A stretch of DNA of 64,000 nt, from assembly GCA_964006375.1 (NCBI GenBank), contig OZ023266.1:62866946-62930945 (forward strand), written 5' to 3'. The stretch is from Tillus elongatus (lineage: Eukaryota; Arthropoda; Insecta; Coleoptera; Cleridae). The position numbers and the translations under genes were made by a program. Of this stretch, positions 40,498 through 53,567 are shown piece after piece (position 1 is the stretch's first letter; each line of letters starts with the position of its first letter). The notes below the pieces were generated by a model. That model was given only the letters and a program-made list of their open reading frames with translations, searched no databases and was not told the DNA's origin.

Positions 40498-41305
40498 TTG
40501 GCCATTGGTTGCAAATTTATGACATTTTACCTCGCACTATTTTCAGTACTATTATGTCTGTCGTACAATACTGGGATTGAAATGACACAATCTTTAATTC
40601 AAAAAAGTATGGACATGTTTCTCAGCGTAGGTGAATGTCTCTTCGATGACATTAAGGGTCATGGGATTCTGGGAATGGTCTCAGACTTGATGCCTGCAAA
40701 GATCAGTAGGGATTTGTATTTCAAGACCGTCCTCCCGGAAAGGGAGGACTGGGAACGAAATCGAACAACCCTATTGAGAGCAGATCTCTGCTGGTATGCT
40801 GACTGGTCCAAAACCAATATGGGAGTAGAAGCCGGCGCATATGGGGGCAACACCGATGCTATCAACTAGCCTCGGCAAGTACGCAACCATACACCAGGCA
40901 GAAGTGTATGCCATCGAGATGTGTGCAAGGAAAAGTATTGAAAACCAGTGCACACATAAATCAATAAAGATATATACAGATAGCCAAGCTGCAATAAAGG
41001 CACTTGGTTCCTACCGTTGCAATCAAAAACGGTATGGAGTTGTAAATCTGCCCTCAACGAATTGGGCAGCTGTAATGAGGTGTCGTTGGTCTGGATACCG
41101 GGTCACTCGGACCATGATGGCAATGTTACGGCCGACGCGCTTGCCAGAAGCAGTGCACAGACAACAACTTAGTACTCTAGTCGCCATGTATACAGGACAC
41201 TGCCGCTTCCGTCACCACATGCACCGAACTGGAGTCGGTCACGAAACTGAGTGCAGGCTGTGTATGGTCTTTTGTTCGGTAGCTAAAATATTAAAATACT
41301 AGGAC
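40498..41305 (+). pseudogene. LINE fragment with RNase H domain, frameshifted
   Basis: The first frame ends with ADLCWYADWSKTNMGVEAGA, the first RNase H block (TDGSK in active enzymes, here ADWSK). After a frameshift near 40850, the second frame has IHQAEVYAIE and IYTDSQAAIKAL, which carry the glutamate and the second aspartate of the RNase H active site. A C-terminal region with TGHCRFRHHMHRTG and ECRLC follows. It resembles the LINE at 50.7-52.2 kb in domain order, but is a different and older copy. Confidence 0.65.
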
Positions 41306-41499
41306 CAGATAAATTTCGAGGCAAACGGGTATAAGTCTGTAGAACTAATGTACGGAGAATTTACAGGAAACACAGATTCCACCCATACCATTCCCACATT
41401 TCTACGGTACCGATTTTAAACGACGAATAAATTTGAGTTTATGGGCTCTACAATAGCAAACAGTAGTGGAAAATCTTATCAGTTGTCATCCACTTACAG

Positions 41500-41975
41500 A
41501 TGAGTTTACTTTCCATAACTGTGGCTTAGTAAATCGCCACAGCTTTCACTATTAGGACAAAGAAAATGGGCAAGTATTGAGAACTCTTGACTTCCAAAAG
41601 ATGAAGCATAAGAATTGTCAACGGGGAATTATTGGATAAAGTTATTAAACCATTTTTTTAATGCTCATCTAGATGCCAATAAGCTTTTGAGGTTCGTTCA
41701 GTCAGATATTTAGGTCCTTCTTGGAGGTGTACCATCGAAAATTAGGCAACAAACATGCCTACAGTTAGGCGGTCCTCCTGCTCATTCTTCACGGAAGTGA
41801 GAAATTATTTAAAGGAAAATTTACCAATAAATAGATGGGACAAGGTGGTCCATGCTACTGGCCAACTGGATCACCTGTGTAGAGACAACAGACATTTTTA
41901 AATCATCTTACATATAAAAATATTGTTGACTATACTCCACCAACCACGCCACCAGAAGATATTATGGAAACATAT
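41500..41975 (+). pseudogene. Mariner-like transposase fragment
   Basis: Across frames: DEFTFHNCGLVNRHSFHY near 41500, a piece ending LNAHLDANKLLRFVQSDI near 41700, then LQLGGPPAHSSREVRNYL at 41760-41815 and NLPINRW. The HDGAPPH block has lost its aspartate (LGGPPAH), and there are several frameshifts. It ends at a (TA)n tract (41982). Same transposase family as those at 8.3, 27.9 and 45.5 kb. Confidence 0.6.
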
Positions 41976-41978
41976 ACC

Positions 41979-43435
<1,457 letters not shown>

Positions 43436-43635
43436 TATTTATTGTAAAAGGGGCATACAATGAATCGTACATAAAAGCATTTCTTGTGCATGTGCAGATA
43501 CATTTTTTATTATAAATGTCCAACAAAAACGCCAAAAAGATTGCAAAAGCCACCTTAAAATTTTCTTGAAAAACTGATTTGAATGGAAAAATGCTGTTAT
43601 TTTTTGCCAATATAACGCAGTATATAACCGTATAA

Positions 43636-43993
<358 letters not shown>

Positions 43994-44420
43994 GGTGGTA
44001 CACTTCGCCGAAAAAGCCCAGTTTTCAATATTAAACTCAGTTTCATCAAAAAAGTGTCAACTGATAGTTGTTTCTATCAATCAGCTGCATAATTCAAAAA
44101 TATTTTAATTTACACAGCGTGTTCATTTTCTCCGTGGCAGACCAAACTTACCTTTTTTTAAATAGAATACCCTATATTTTATATCATTTTTTAAAAGACG
44201 CTACCGCGACAAGCAAATTGATACCACACATGATGGATCTAGGCACAACCGTTTCAGAGTTATTCATTTGTTTATTAAAAATATTGGTATAGTTTGGTTC
44301 GTACATACCTTGATACTGTACAATGTTTTGGCTGCATATTCTCTGGAGTTGATTTTATACACTCCGTACTATAACAAAATCCAACATGGTAATTCCTAAT
44401 GTAACCTGCCTATACAGAGT

Positions 44421-44779
44421 GTTTGTTTTGTTTTGTTTCTTTAACGTCGGCCTATTTCCGCGACTATGGACAATCACCGACGCCAGGGAGCAGTTTCACC
44501 TCACTATCCTGGAAATTTTGCCGAACCCCTGCCTTTCTGTAAGAAGGGTAGGGATCTTTAACGTGCCCAACATCGCATGGACACGGGACCGACGGCTTTA
44601 TGCCCCCTCCGAAGGGCGGAACGTGCAGACATTCAACTTGCTCAAATGCAATGCCAGAACCTCGGTTGATGTTAATTTTACAGTTTGTACTGAAAAAGTG
44701 AAAGGGGTACCCCGGGATCGAACCCAGTACCCTTCGGTTCAGAGGCACACGTTCTTACCCCTGAACCATCGAGGTTCTA
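44421..44779 (-). mobile_element. tRNA-derived SINE, full length, with target duplication
   Basis: Inverse copy: the - strand head TCGATGGTTCAGGGGTAAGA near 44776 and B box GGGTTCGATCCCGGGG near 44715. The tail TTTGTTTCTTTAACGTCGG (as written) is at 44431. A 10-bp duplication, TATACAGAGT, at 44411-44420 and 44780-44789 marks the insertion into the mariner arm. Confidence 0.88.
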
Positions 44780-45089
44780 TATACAGAGTCTTAAATTTCG
44801 CAAAGCATACATTTTCCCAAAATTTTCAAACAGTACGCCTGTATATAATAACGTTATTAGATGCGCATTTTCATGTTCTTTTTTTAGCAATACCGTATTT
44901 GATGACATTATTTTCAACGGTTTCAAAGATATAAAGCATTAAATGCAAAATTTATCATTTTCCAATATTTATGAAACTTATCTCAAAATCTAAGGGCGGC
45001 TTTGACAACGCCACTTGACATTTGAAAAATTTACTAAATTATTGACAGGTAGCGTTCTTAGTTACCCGCTTTTTTCTTGATATCAGCAT

Positions 45090-46066
45090 GTTTTTTTTAC
45101 TGAAGAGCTTATGTCAATGCTGTACGTGATTGCTGAAAGTGATGCAAATTTTGCTCGTTTTGATGCATACGGCAGTGTACAGTATCGACACCAGTAAGAA
45201 ACAAAACTGTTCTAAATGAAGGTACGTCTGTAAACATCATAGCCTCAGTCATTGAAAATCCACATATCAGCCAGCGACAATTAACTTCGAATTTAAATAT
45301 CAGTAAAACTTCTGTCCAAAGATGTTTAAAAGAAAACAAATATCACCCATACCATGTTAGAAAAGTTCAAGAGCTGTCTGCAAGCGATAAGCAGCAATGA
45401 TTGAATTTTTGTATTTAGGCTCTACAGAAGGACAACCAGGAACCAGGATTTCTTGCAAAAGTGCTATTTACAGATGAAGCAAATTTTTCAAACTTTGGAG
45501 GAATTAACATGCACAATTTGCATCATTATGCTGATGTAAATCCACATTTTTCGTGGCCAGTGGATCGCCAGCATAGGTGGTCCATAAATGTGTGGTCTGG
45601 AATTTTGGGTCCGTATTTAATCAGACCGTATTTTTTCGATGGGACTCTCACCGGTGAGCGTTATCTAAATTTCTTGAATAATGATCTACCAGAGCTGTTA
45701 GAAGAAATTCCTCTATAACTCCAGGGTGCAATGTGATATCAACACGATGGAGCGCCTCCACATTCAAAAGGAGCTGTTAGAGCATTTTTAAACCACAATT
45801 TTGAAGAACGATAGATAGGTAGAGGTGGACCAACAGCTTGGCCAGCAAGATCTCCTGATCTTTCCAAAATAGATTTCTTTTTGTGGGGTGACTTTAAAGG
45901 TAAAGTGTATGCGACTACACCAACAACCAAGGACATGCGCGCAAGGATTTCAAAGGTTCTTAATTCTATACGCGAAACAACATTGTTGAAGGTGCAAAAC
46001 AATTTAAGACAGAGACAAATTTGTATCGATAATAACGGCTCCCAACTTGAACATTTGCTGCGCTGA
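45090..46066 (+). pseudogene. Mariner-like transposase (D41D spacing), broken
   Basis: HTH part in shifting frames: SVIENPHISQRQLTSNLNIS and KTSVQRCLKENKYHPYHVRK. The catalytic part follows: VLFTDEANFSNFGGIN (first Asp), HRWSINVWSGILGPYLIRPY, FFDGTLTGERYLNFL, YQHDGAPPHSKGAVRAFLNH (second Asp) and RSPDLSKIDFFLWG (third Asp). I count 41 residues between the second and third. Stops occur before and after the second Asp block. The C-terminus to 46066 is open (GSQLEHLLR). All three acidic residues remain, so it was lost by stops rather than active-site decay. Confidence 0.75.
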
Positions 46067-46813
46067 ATCTTTGTTGTTTATTTTGTGAATTTCGCTTTGC
46101 TCTTTTACATCGCACACACCTTAGTTTTTTATGCAGTATGAATTAAGGATATCACGTAAACTATTTGAAAATGATATAAAATACAGGGTGTTGCATATTA
46201 ATGTTGCATTTATATAAAAATAGCTAATTTCGTAATTGAGCCTTAATATATTTGAAACCGTTGAAAATAATGTCATCCAACGTGGTATTCCTGGAAAGGC
46301 CATGAAAATGCGCATCTAACAACGTTATAATATACAGGGCGTTCCATTTGAAATTTTCTGGAAAATTTAGGTTTTGCGAAATTTAACACTCTGTATAGGC
46401 AGGTTATATTAAGAATTACCATGTTGCATTTGGTTATAGTAAAGAGTGTATAAAATTAACTCCAGTAAATATCCAGCCAAAACATTGTGCCAAATCGAAG
46501 TAATTACGCACCAAACTAGCCCAATATTTTTAATAAACAAATGAATAACTCTGAAATTGTTGAGCTTAGACCCATCATATGGCATATCATTTTGCTTGTT
46601 GCGATACCATCTTTAAAAAATGATATAAAATATAGGGTGTTCTATTTAAAAAAATGTAAGTTTGGTCTGCCACGGAAAAAATGAACACGCTGTGTAAATT
46701 AAAATATTTTTGAATTACGCAGCTGATTGATAGGAACAACTTTCAGTTGAAACTTTTTTGATAAAACTGAGTTTAATATGGAAAACTGGGCTTTTTCCAC
46801 GAAGTGGACCACC

Positions 46814-47160
<347 letters not shown>

Positions 47161-47162
47161 AA

Positions 47163-47269
<107 letters not shown>

Positions 47270-47543
47270 TTATATATGTACATTGCCAAATATAGTAATA
47301 ATAAGAAGTAGAAGTGTATGAATCTCTCGCTCCGCCGCCTATGGGTTGTCTCCTGATAGATCATTTTAGAAAATATATGCCAGTATAAGCACGTCCCATA
47401 GATAATAAAAGAATATAGATATTTCCGCCAAACCAAATATGTTAATTGTTGATGTCATTGAACCTTCCTAAGTCGTTAGTTACGGACTACCTGCAGAAGA
47501 ATATAAATAGAGTTGTGGATATAAGATATTTAGAATTATTCAT

Positions 47544-47584
47544 CCTTCGATGACGCTAACTTGGTTAGCGAAACGATCGTCAGG
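47544..47584 (+). ncRNA. Hammerhead motif, first of two, core mutated
   Basis: CCT (stem I), CGATGA where CTGATGA is expected, stem II CGCTAAC/GTTAGCG, GAAA at 47570-47573, perfect palindromic stem III ACGATCGT, cleavage-site C 47581, and AGG. Stems II and III are perfect, but the core has lost its U4 position. Confidence 0.55.
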
Positions 47585-47653
47585 TTTTTAAAATGCGTTG
47601 TGGTGATTTGGGTTCTCCAAGTGTGCTTATATAATATATTTAAAATTATTCAT

Positions 47654-47694
47654 CCTCTGATGACGCTAACCTGGATAGTGAAACAATCGTCAGG
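47654..47694 (+). ncRNA. Hammerhead motif, second of two, core intact
   Basis: CCT, then CTGATGA at 47657-47663, stem II GCTAAC/GATAGT with one mismatch, GAAA at 47680-47683, stem III ACAATCGT (one change from the palindrome), cleavage-site C 47691, and AGG pairing with CCT. Confidence 0.6.
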
Positions 47695-48082
47695 TTTTTT
47701 TAAATGTATTGTGGTGGTTTGGGTTCTTAAAATGTTGTTAATAATGACGTGATTAATGACCCAACCAAGTGTCAGAATCAATACTAGTTTTTTAATGTTT
47801 GTCTTTAATTGGCGCCGATTCAAAGAAATTTTTGTGCATAGCATCCTGGTGTAGACAGTGTATATTTATTAGGTTAAATTTTTGATAGGTCGTCTTCAAA
47901 GCTACTAAACACAATTTTGTTATTTAAAATAGGATCCAATATATGATAAAATTATGTATTGAAGCAAATTTTAACATACCTAAATTTGTGTTTATATTGT
48001 TCAAAATAGTATCAAGAGCTACAGTGCGTGTCACGGGTCACAAGTTCAGATAGTGAAATTGTTATGTATTACAAAACTTATA

Positions 48083-48372
<290 letters not shown>

Positions 48373-49100
48373 CAGTGTGTCCCAAACTGGAAGGAAATGT
48401 ATTTATATCTCCGTTATTATTAGAGATAGGGAGACGGTTAAATAAGAAATGTTTTGTAGAATTTCCTGCTCGTTCCAAATATGACTCGTAGTTTGCCCTG
48501 CCTCTTTTCGTTTTCGAGTTATTTTGAAAAAAACAAAATTTGTCGATTTCTTTTTTCTTCAATATCTAAGTAGGCATTGAGCTAACATGCACATTGTCAG
48601 GACACTTTTTACGGAGTAATCTTTTTGTGCTATTCTCAACTTTGCATTGTCATTTGTTTTTGAGCTACAGGTATCAACGTTTGTTTTTATTATGGCAGCC
48701 ACATTGGATTTTTTCTCATGTGATAAGTTTTGAAAAGAGCTTTCCAATGATGTACAACATTCTTGAGAAATCTTGTAATTGCACTTATAATTTTGAGAAA
48801 ACCCGTTTTAAGGATATAAAGCTATGAAATCCAATACCAGAAAACAAATGACAAATAAAAAGTGTTCAAAAAGCAGTAGGCCATGGAGTCTAGCAATAGA
48901 CTTCTATTTTTAACATAATTTTCTGTAATGATTCACGATAAAAAAATATTGTGATTTAATTTACAATACTTAATTAGGTAATAATGCTAATTAATATTAT
49001 GTGGGACAGTTTAATAACGAAACCCGGCAATAACAAATAGAAACTTAAACTCCACAAAACAAAACAATTAGAAACGGAACTCAACAAATAATAAAATAGA
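48373..49100. other. No gene; probable DNA-transposon arm
   Basis: It opens with CAGTGTGTCCCAAACTGG directly at the end of a (TA)n, as expected for a TA-targeting transposon end. No partner end was found, and no frame is convincing. Confidence 0.45.
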
Positions 49101-49204
49101 AACTTAAAAATCCACTAAATAGGAAATTGTTCAATATGGCCACCGTTTTATTCAATGCACTTTATACACCTTTTTGAAACATGCCTACAAACTCTGTTGA
49201 GGGT
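49101..49204 (-). pseudogene. Mariner-like transposase C-terminus, scrap
   Basis: On the - strand SVCRHVSKRCIKCIE, one stop, then NGGHIEQF. This resembles the CxxxxGGHxEH end of this transposase family. It is too short for more. It abuts a TA-family fragment. Confidence 0.4.
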
Positions 49205-49205
49205 G

Positions 49206-49860
49206 TTTTGGGTTTTGCCTCAAAACGTCAAAGTCGCCATTTGAAACGTCAAAATTGGCAACATTTACGGATTAGGTCAAGAAAATGTCGCAAGAGGAGT
49301 GTGCTGCAAACTCTTAAGTTTCAGTTTCAGCTACCATTGTCCCTCATTTTACTAAAATACTTACAGAAAATTCATTTTAAATAGACTATGTCGATGATGT
49401 TTTGGCGGCAGTTTTAGTAAATTTTACGGTTTAGCGGTCTATAATTTTTAGCTAATTTTCGTAGAAAAAAATTCGTTAATGAGGAGACCGCGACTTTTTA
49501 ATTTTAAAAATATATCTTCAAATGAGCGCAAATTAAGCCCCCATAAAATCCATATACGGGTTTCAGTTAGTTCAGTTCAGTTTTTATTTGTTTACATATA
49601 TACAGGGTGACGCAATTCTATGGTAAAGCTCAATATAATTATTATACAAGATACGAGACAAAATTGTACAAGTTAATTATAGGGTGTCTCGAGCAGCATC
49701 TTACAAAATTATTTTTACAATCACAGGGTGGCCCATGGAGGCCCATAAGTTGTTGGTGATACAAAGTTTTTTACGAACACACTTAGCTTATAGCATTTTT
49801 GCATTTCTTATCCAAATATGATGCATGTTTTTATTGTCAAGCATTATGACTTCTTTTGAA
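49206..49860 (+). repeat. TA-family middle part with internal left-type module
   Basis: Begins in the right flank (CCTCAAAACGTCAAAGTCGC, 49217) and runs to 49450. The internal left-type module is at 49450-49590 (GCTAATTTTCGTAG to GGGTTTCAG), then ATATATACAGGGTGACGCAA and the segment GGCCCATAAGTTGTTGGTG at 49742. The distal inverted pair is missing. 49861-50655 shows nothing recognised. Confidence 0.7.
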
Positions 49861-50659
49861 TCAGAGAAATCGGACATAGTAGCTAGTCTAACCTATATAG
49901 TAGAAATCATCTACTATATTTCACCAAAATAACTTTATTTTATGAAAAAGTTCAGAAATTGGCAAAAAATAGACTTATAATTTTCCAAAAAACTTGTCCT
50001 ATTTTCCTGGCCATCGAATCTATTCAAGCAATTTACACAAAAACTACACCTGTCAAAATAGAATTATTTACTAAAAGCTTTTTGACAAAAATTCACAAAA
50101 TCCAAATAACTTCTTTCACGAGAACTGGCCATTTTTGTGACAAATATTAGCTTAAGTAATATTACACAAAAACACTTTCCTACACTCCTGTATAAATTAC
50201 GAATTATCGACTTACCTCTATGTCCTTGCGATAACGCCTCACATGCGGATAAAATCAACTATATTTCCTTTGAATGTAGTAAAAATAAGCAACACTTCTT
50301 CCTCTTATAAATAAATTAGGTTAAGTTGGACTACATTTGCCTGTTAATTATTTTTGTCACATTTAAACTCGGACGAAAAATAAATATTTGACCGATTTGT
50401 TACATTTATTGTTTAACTATTATAAGTCTATCTTTTAATCGCTATATCTGTCCGTTATATATTACCATCGCTGTGCAGCTTGTAACGTACACATTTCATT
50501 TACTGTTATAAAATAATTTTTTATATAAATTGCAAATTTTTTAACGGAAATGTCCTACCAACGAGCCTACGGTGGTGTATATCAGAGACAAGGTGTTATT
50601 AAAACACACAAAATCCGCAGGCACGAACTTGTTTTTTTCAAGAACGCAAATAAAATGAT

Positions 50660-52215
50660 TTATTGCCAGTTAAATGATAAACAACGAGCAATCTATATTA
50701 TTAGAGAAGATGACTCCACTATATAGCAAGCTATAATCCGCTCGCAGGCCTTTTTCCCCCCAGGGCTCGTCCGCGGCCTGGCCGCCCCGATAGCACTGCA
50801 ACCTTTGGTGGATTGTGCATACCCTTAGTCTTACTCCACCCATTCCAAAATCACTGTGCCTTGAACTAGTCTGCACAGGGATTGGTAGGGTAAAGTTTTA
50901 TATTGCTCTGTCTCCGGTCTAGACTGACCGTAGATCAGTTGTTTTTTGCGGTCCAGAGCTATACACTCGCACAACATGTGCTGGGCTGATTCCTCCCCCT
51001 CGCCGCAGAGTCTGCATGCGAGGTCCCCTTCGAACCGCCCCATTTTATGCAGGTGTTTCTTGACGGCCATGTGTCCCGTCAAGAGACCTGTTGTGTTTCT
51101 GAGCTGTACTCTGCTAAGATTTAGCACCTCCACAGCTCTCTTTGAACTGGGTCCGTCAATTATTGACTTCCCATGTCTGAGCCCTGGACAGTCCGCCCAG
51201 TACACCTTGTGTTGGTTTCTGACCCAGGACTTAATGGCTCCCCTGGCAGTGCTCTATGTCACGCCCAGAGCCGGTTCTGGTCCCATAAATGGTTCTGCTG
51301 ACCCTCTCTTCGCGAGGCTGTCAGCTTCTTCATTGCCTTTGACCCCCGAGTGACCCGGCACCCAGATGAGGGTCACCTCATTCTGCCCAGCTAGGTCGCT
51401 TGTCTCGTCTCGGCACTTACTCACCAGCCAGGAATTTACTCGTGGGCTACTTAGTGCCTTAAGGGCTGCCTGGCTGTCTGTGGCTACGAGGATCCGCTTG
51501 TTGGTGTAGTTGCTTTTCTTGTTCTCCCGCAAGCAGTGCAGGATGGCGTAGATTTCGGCCTGAAACATCGTTGCATGGTCTCCGAGGGAAATAGTATGAC
51601 TTACCCTCGGTCCTTCCGAGTAAACACCTGCCCCCGTCCCGCACTCCCCGCCGGATCCGTCCGTGAACCAGACGAGCGCGTCCCGTGGTATGCCCGGAGT
51701 CTCCTCCCGCCATGCCTCGTGGTCGGGGATTTCCACTGTAAAGTGGTTTTCCCTGCACATTCGCGGGCTCGCGATGTCTGACCTCATTTCAAGCATGGGT
51801 TGCTTCACGATCTCCTGGATTTTGCAGTGGCCCCTGAAGCCAGGGTTGATCTTCAGTCTACCATTGCAGGCTAGTCTGTATAGTCCTAGCTTGGCCTCCC
51901 CCTTAATAACTAAGTGTATAGGGAGCAGATCCAGTAACACCTCCATGGCGGCTGTTGGGGTTGAAGACATGGCTCCTGTGATGCCTAGGCAAGCCATCCT
52001 TTGGATCTTGCCTAGTTTTTGTTTGGCACTGTATTGTGTCACCAGACCAGTGACGCGTATGTTAGCGATGGTCTGACCACCCTTGTGTAGTCAGTGGGCC
52101 ATACTAGGTCGTAGTCCCCACGTTTTTCCATATATACGCCTAGTGACGGCTAAGGTCATGACTGCCTTACGCAGTATTGTGCTGCAATGTGACCATTCCA
52201 GGTTAGCTTAAAGTG
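50660..52215 (-). pseudogene. LINE with RNase H, almost intact C-terminal half
   Basis: On the - strand: an RT end in two frames (AVMTLAVTRRIYGKTWGLRP near 52170-52110; VRPSLTYASLVW, then a frameshift near 52043). A frame to 51254 then has IQRMACLGITGAM and the RNase H domain: WFTDGSGGECGTGAGVYSEG, FQAEIYAI, VATDSQAALKAL and WVPGHSGVKGNEEADSLAKR. All four active-site positions are present. One in-frame TAG at 51256-51254 separates it from the last part (51253-50831), which holds LRNTTGLLTGHMAVKKHLHK and the knuckle CRLCGEGEESAQHMLCEC. R1, I or LOA-type elements share this order. Apart from one stop and one frameshift, the visible part is intact. Confidence 0.8.
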
Positions 52216-53389
52216 CTCGCAGGCCTTAGTACTGCAAAAGTTTCCGTCAATGAGATACGGAATACCAGTCACATGACTAACCGGTACAGCGCAGCAAAGC
52301 AGCTTTAGACTATTAACAGGCGCATCACTTTGGTGTCGACCTCCCGAGGAATGACGAATAACATGTGGCAGAAGTATCTGGTTTACCTTCGCTCTTAAGT
52401 AACTGACGAAGTTGCTGATATCAGGCGCATTGCCTTGGCGTTTATGAAAGTTATCTCTACCGTAAGAAGACGATTAAGGTGTTGTTATTTTGGCGTGGTG
52501 CATTATCTAATTATCGTTAGTATAGCTATAATGCCTCCTAATCTGTAAATTCATGGAGCCTTGTCGCTTAGTAATTAATTGCCCGTCGCCTATAATAATG
52601 GTGGTAATTATGGCTAATTTTTATCTCGCATACATAGCAAACAAAAGTGTTTCATTTAAATAGGTGCAGGCTGCTGGATCTCGTTTCGAGTTCTCGAGAA
52701 CATCAGTTACGGTTATTATTTTGGATATTGGATTATTGTTCTGGAGTTTTGGTGCAGGATTATTATTGTGGGTATCCAGTACCGAAAATAATATTTTTGA
52801 ACTTTTTGGGTTCTGGAGAATATTTTGCCTTTTGGATATTACCCATGGTCTCCGTTCAGAATATTATTTTTGGTTCTGAATCTCAATTTTCTGGATATTT
52901 TAAACTGGATTATGGATATATAAATTGTTTACTCTGAAAAATCTCTCTCTCTACTCTGTATAGTAAGATTATAAAAGTAAGTATAAATCAGTTGACTTTA
53001 AAATCGTACTTGTACAAGCTACAGCTATTTATTAATGCCGTTTTAAACCAAATAAACCAAAAGAGGTGACTTGTTTTTAGTTGGAGTGCAGTGTATAAGA
53101 TCTGTTTTGTAGTTTCGCTATCTTTTTTGCACTGTTTACAATCGCATTCCAATTATCTCTCGAATTATTTAAAATGTGCGCGATACCATATATCTAAACT
53201 AAAAGTTATTTGTTCTGTGCAACTTTATAATAAATAAACAAAGCAAAGATATCAATATTATAAGTAAATACTTGATTTATTTTGCAGCTTCTATTGAATG
53301 ATAAAAATACGATTGCTTATTTATAAATTTATTAGTGCTTAGTTGAAGACGGCTACGACTACAGCGATTTGTACAATAATAGCCCAATA
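52216..53389. other. Upstream region of the second CYP4-like exon; no gene
   Basis: No repeat with a match in the window and no convincing frame. It should contain the promoter and 5' UTR of the gene starting at 53390, but no core promoter element stands out in the AT-rich background. Confidence 0.45.
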
Positions 53390-53567
53390 ATGTTATTATT
53401 TGTGTGGTCAGTGTTGATTACAATTATATTTTATCTAGTTTATGTTTTATCTGGGTTAAAGAGCTACTTTAAAATGAGATACCAAGTTGGTAAAATAAAA
53501 AGCATTCCTACATTACCTGTTCTAGGTTTATTTTTAGGTAATTTACCTCAAGTCTTGGGTAGTCCAG
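53390..53567 (+). CDS. CYP4-like cytochrome P450, first exon of a probable second gene
   Basis: The ATG at 53390 opens 59 codons plus one base, ending at the strong donor CCAG/gtaagt. The protein starts with a hydrophobic stretch (about residues 3-22), the usual ER membrane anchor, followed by a basic segment (KSYFKMRYQVGK). A proline- and glycine-rich hinge follows (IPTLPVLGLFLGNLP), typical of insect CYP4 N-termini. The phase 1 end fits the phase 1 start of exon 2 at 4283. Because this exon lies 14 kb downstream of the last exon of the first gene on the same strand, it most likely starts a tandem paralogue whose other exons are beyond 64000. I saw no second-exon match between 53568 and 64000. 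An orphan duplicated exon is the alternative. An in-frame reading without ATG extends upstream to 53369. Confidence 0.8.

Larger units (their letters stand above)
47290..47740 (+). mobile_element. PLE 3' region with duplicated hammerhead unit
   Basis: 47300-47460 matches, in inverse orientation, the PLE 3' region at 35420-35590 (TCGCTCCGCCGCCTATGGG versus its inverse). After it come two diverged units about 110 bp apart, each with a hammerhead-like motif followed by GTGGTGATTTGGGTTCT or a variant. No coding part remains. 47741-48082 holds nothing recognised. Confidence 0.7.

Noticed and set aside
40498..40869. Secreted protein starting with a hydrophobic segment
   Set aside because: The first ~25 residues look like a signal peptide, but the rest runs into LINE RNase H sequence (WYADWSKTNMG), so the start is fortuitous.
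51254..52076. + strand frames at 50946-51353, 51536-51781 and 51663-52076
   Set aside because: They are shadows opposite the RNase H LINE coding strand.
53390..53567. First exon of the CYP4 gene at 4283-39352
   Set aside because: It lies downstream of that gene's last exon on the same strand, so it cannot be spliced to it in cis without an assembly error.
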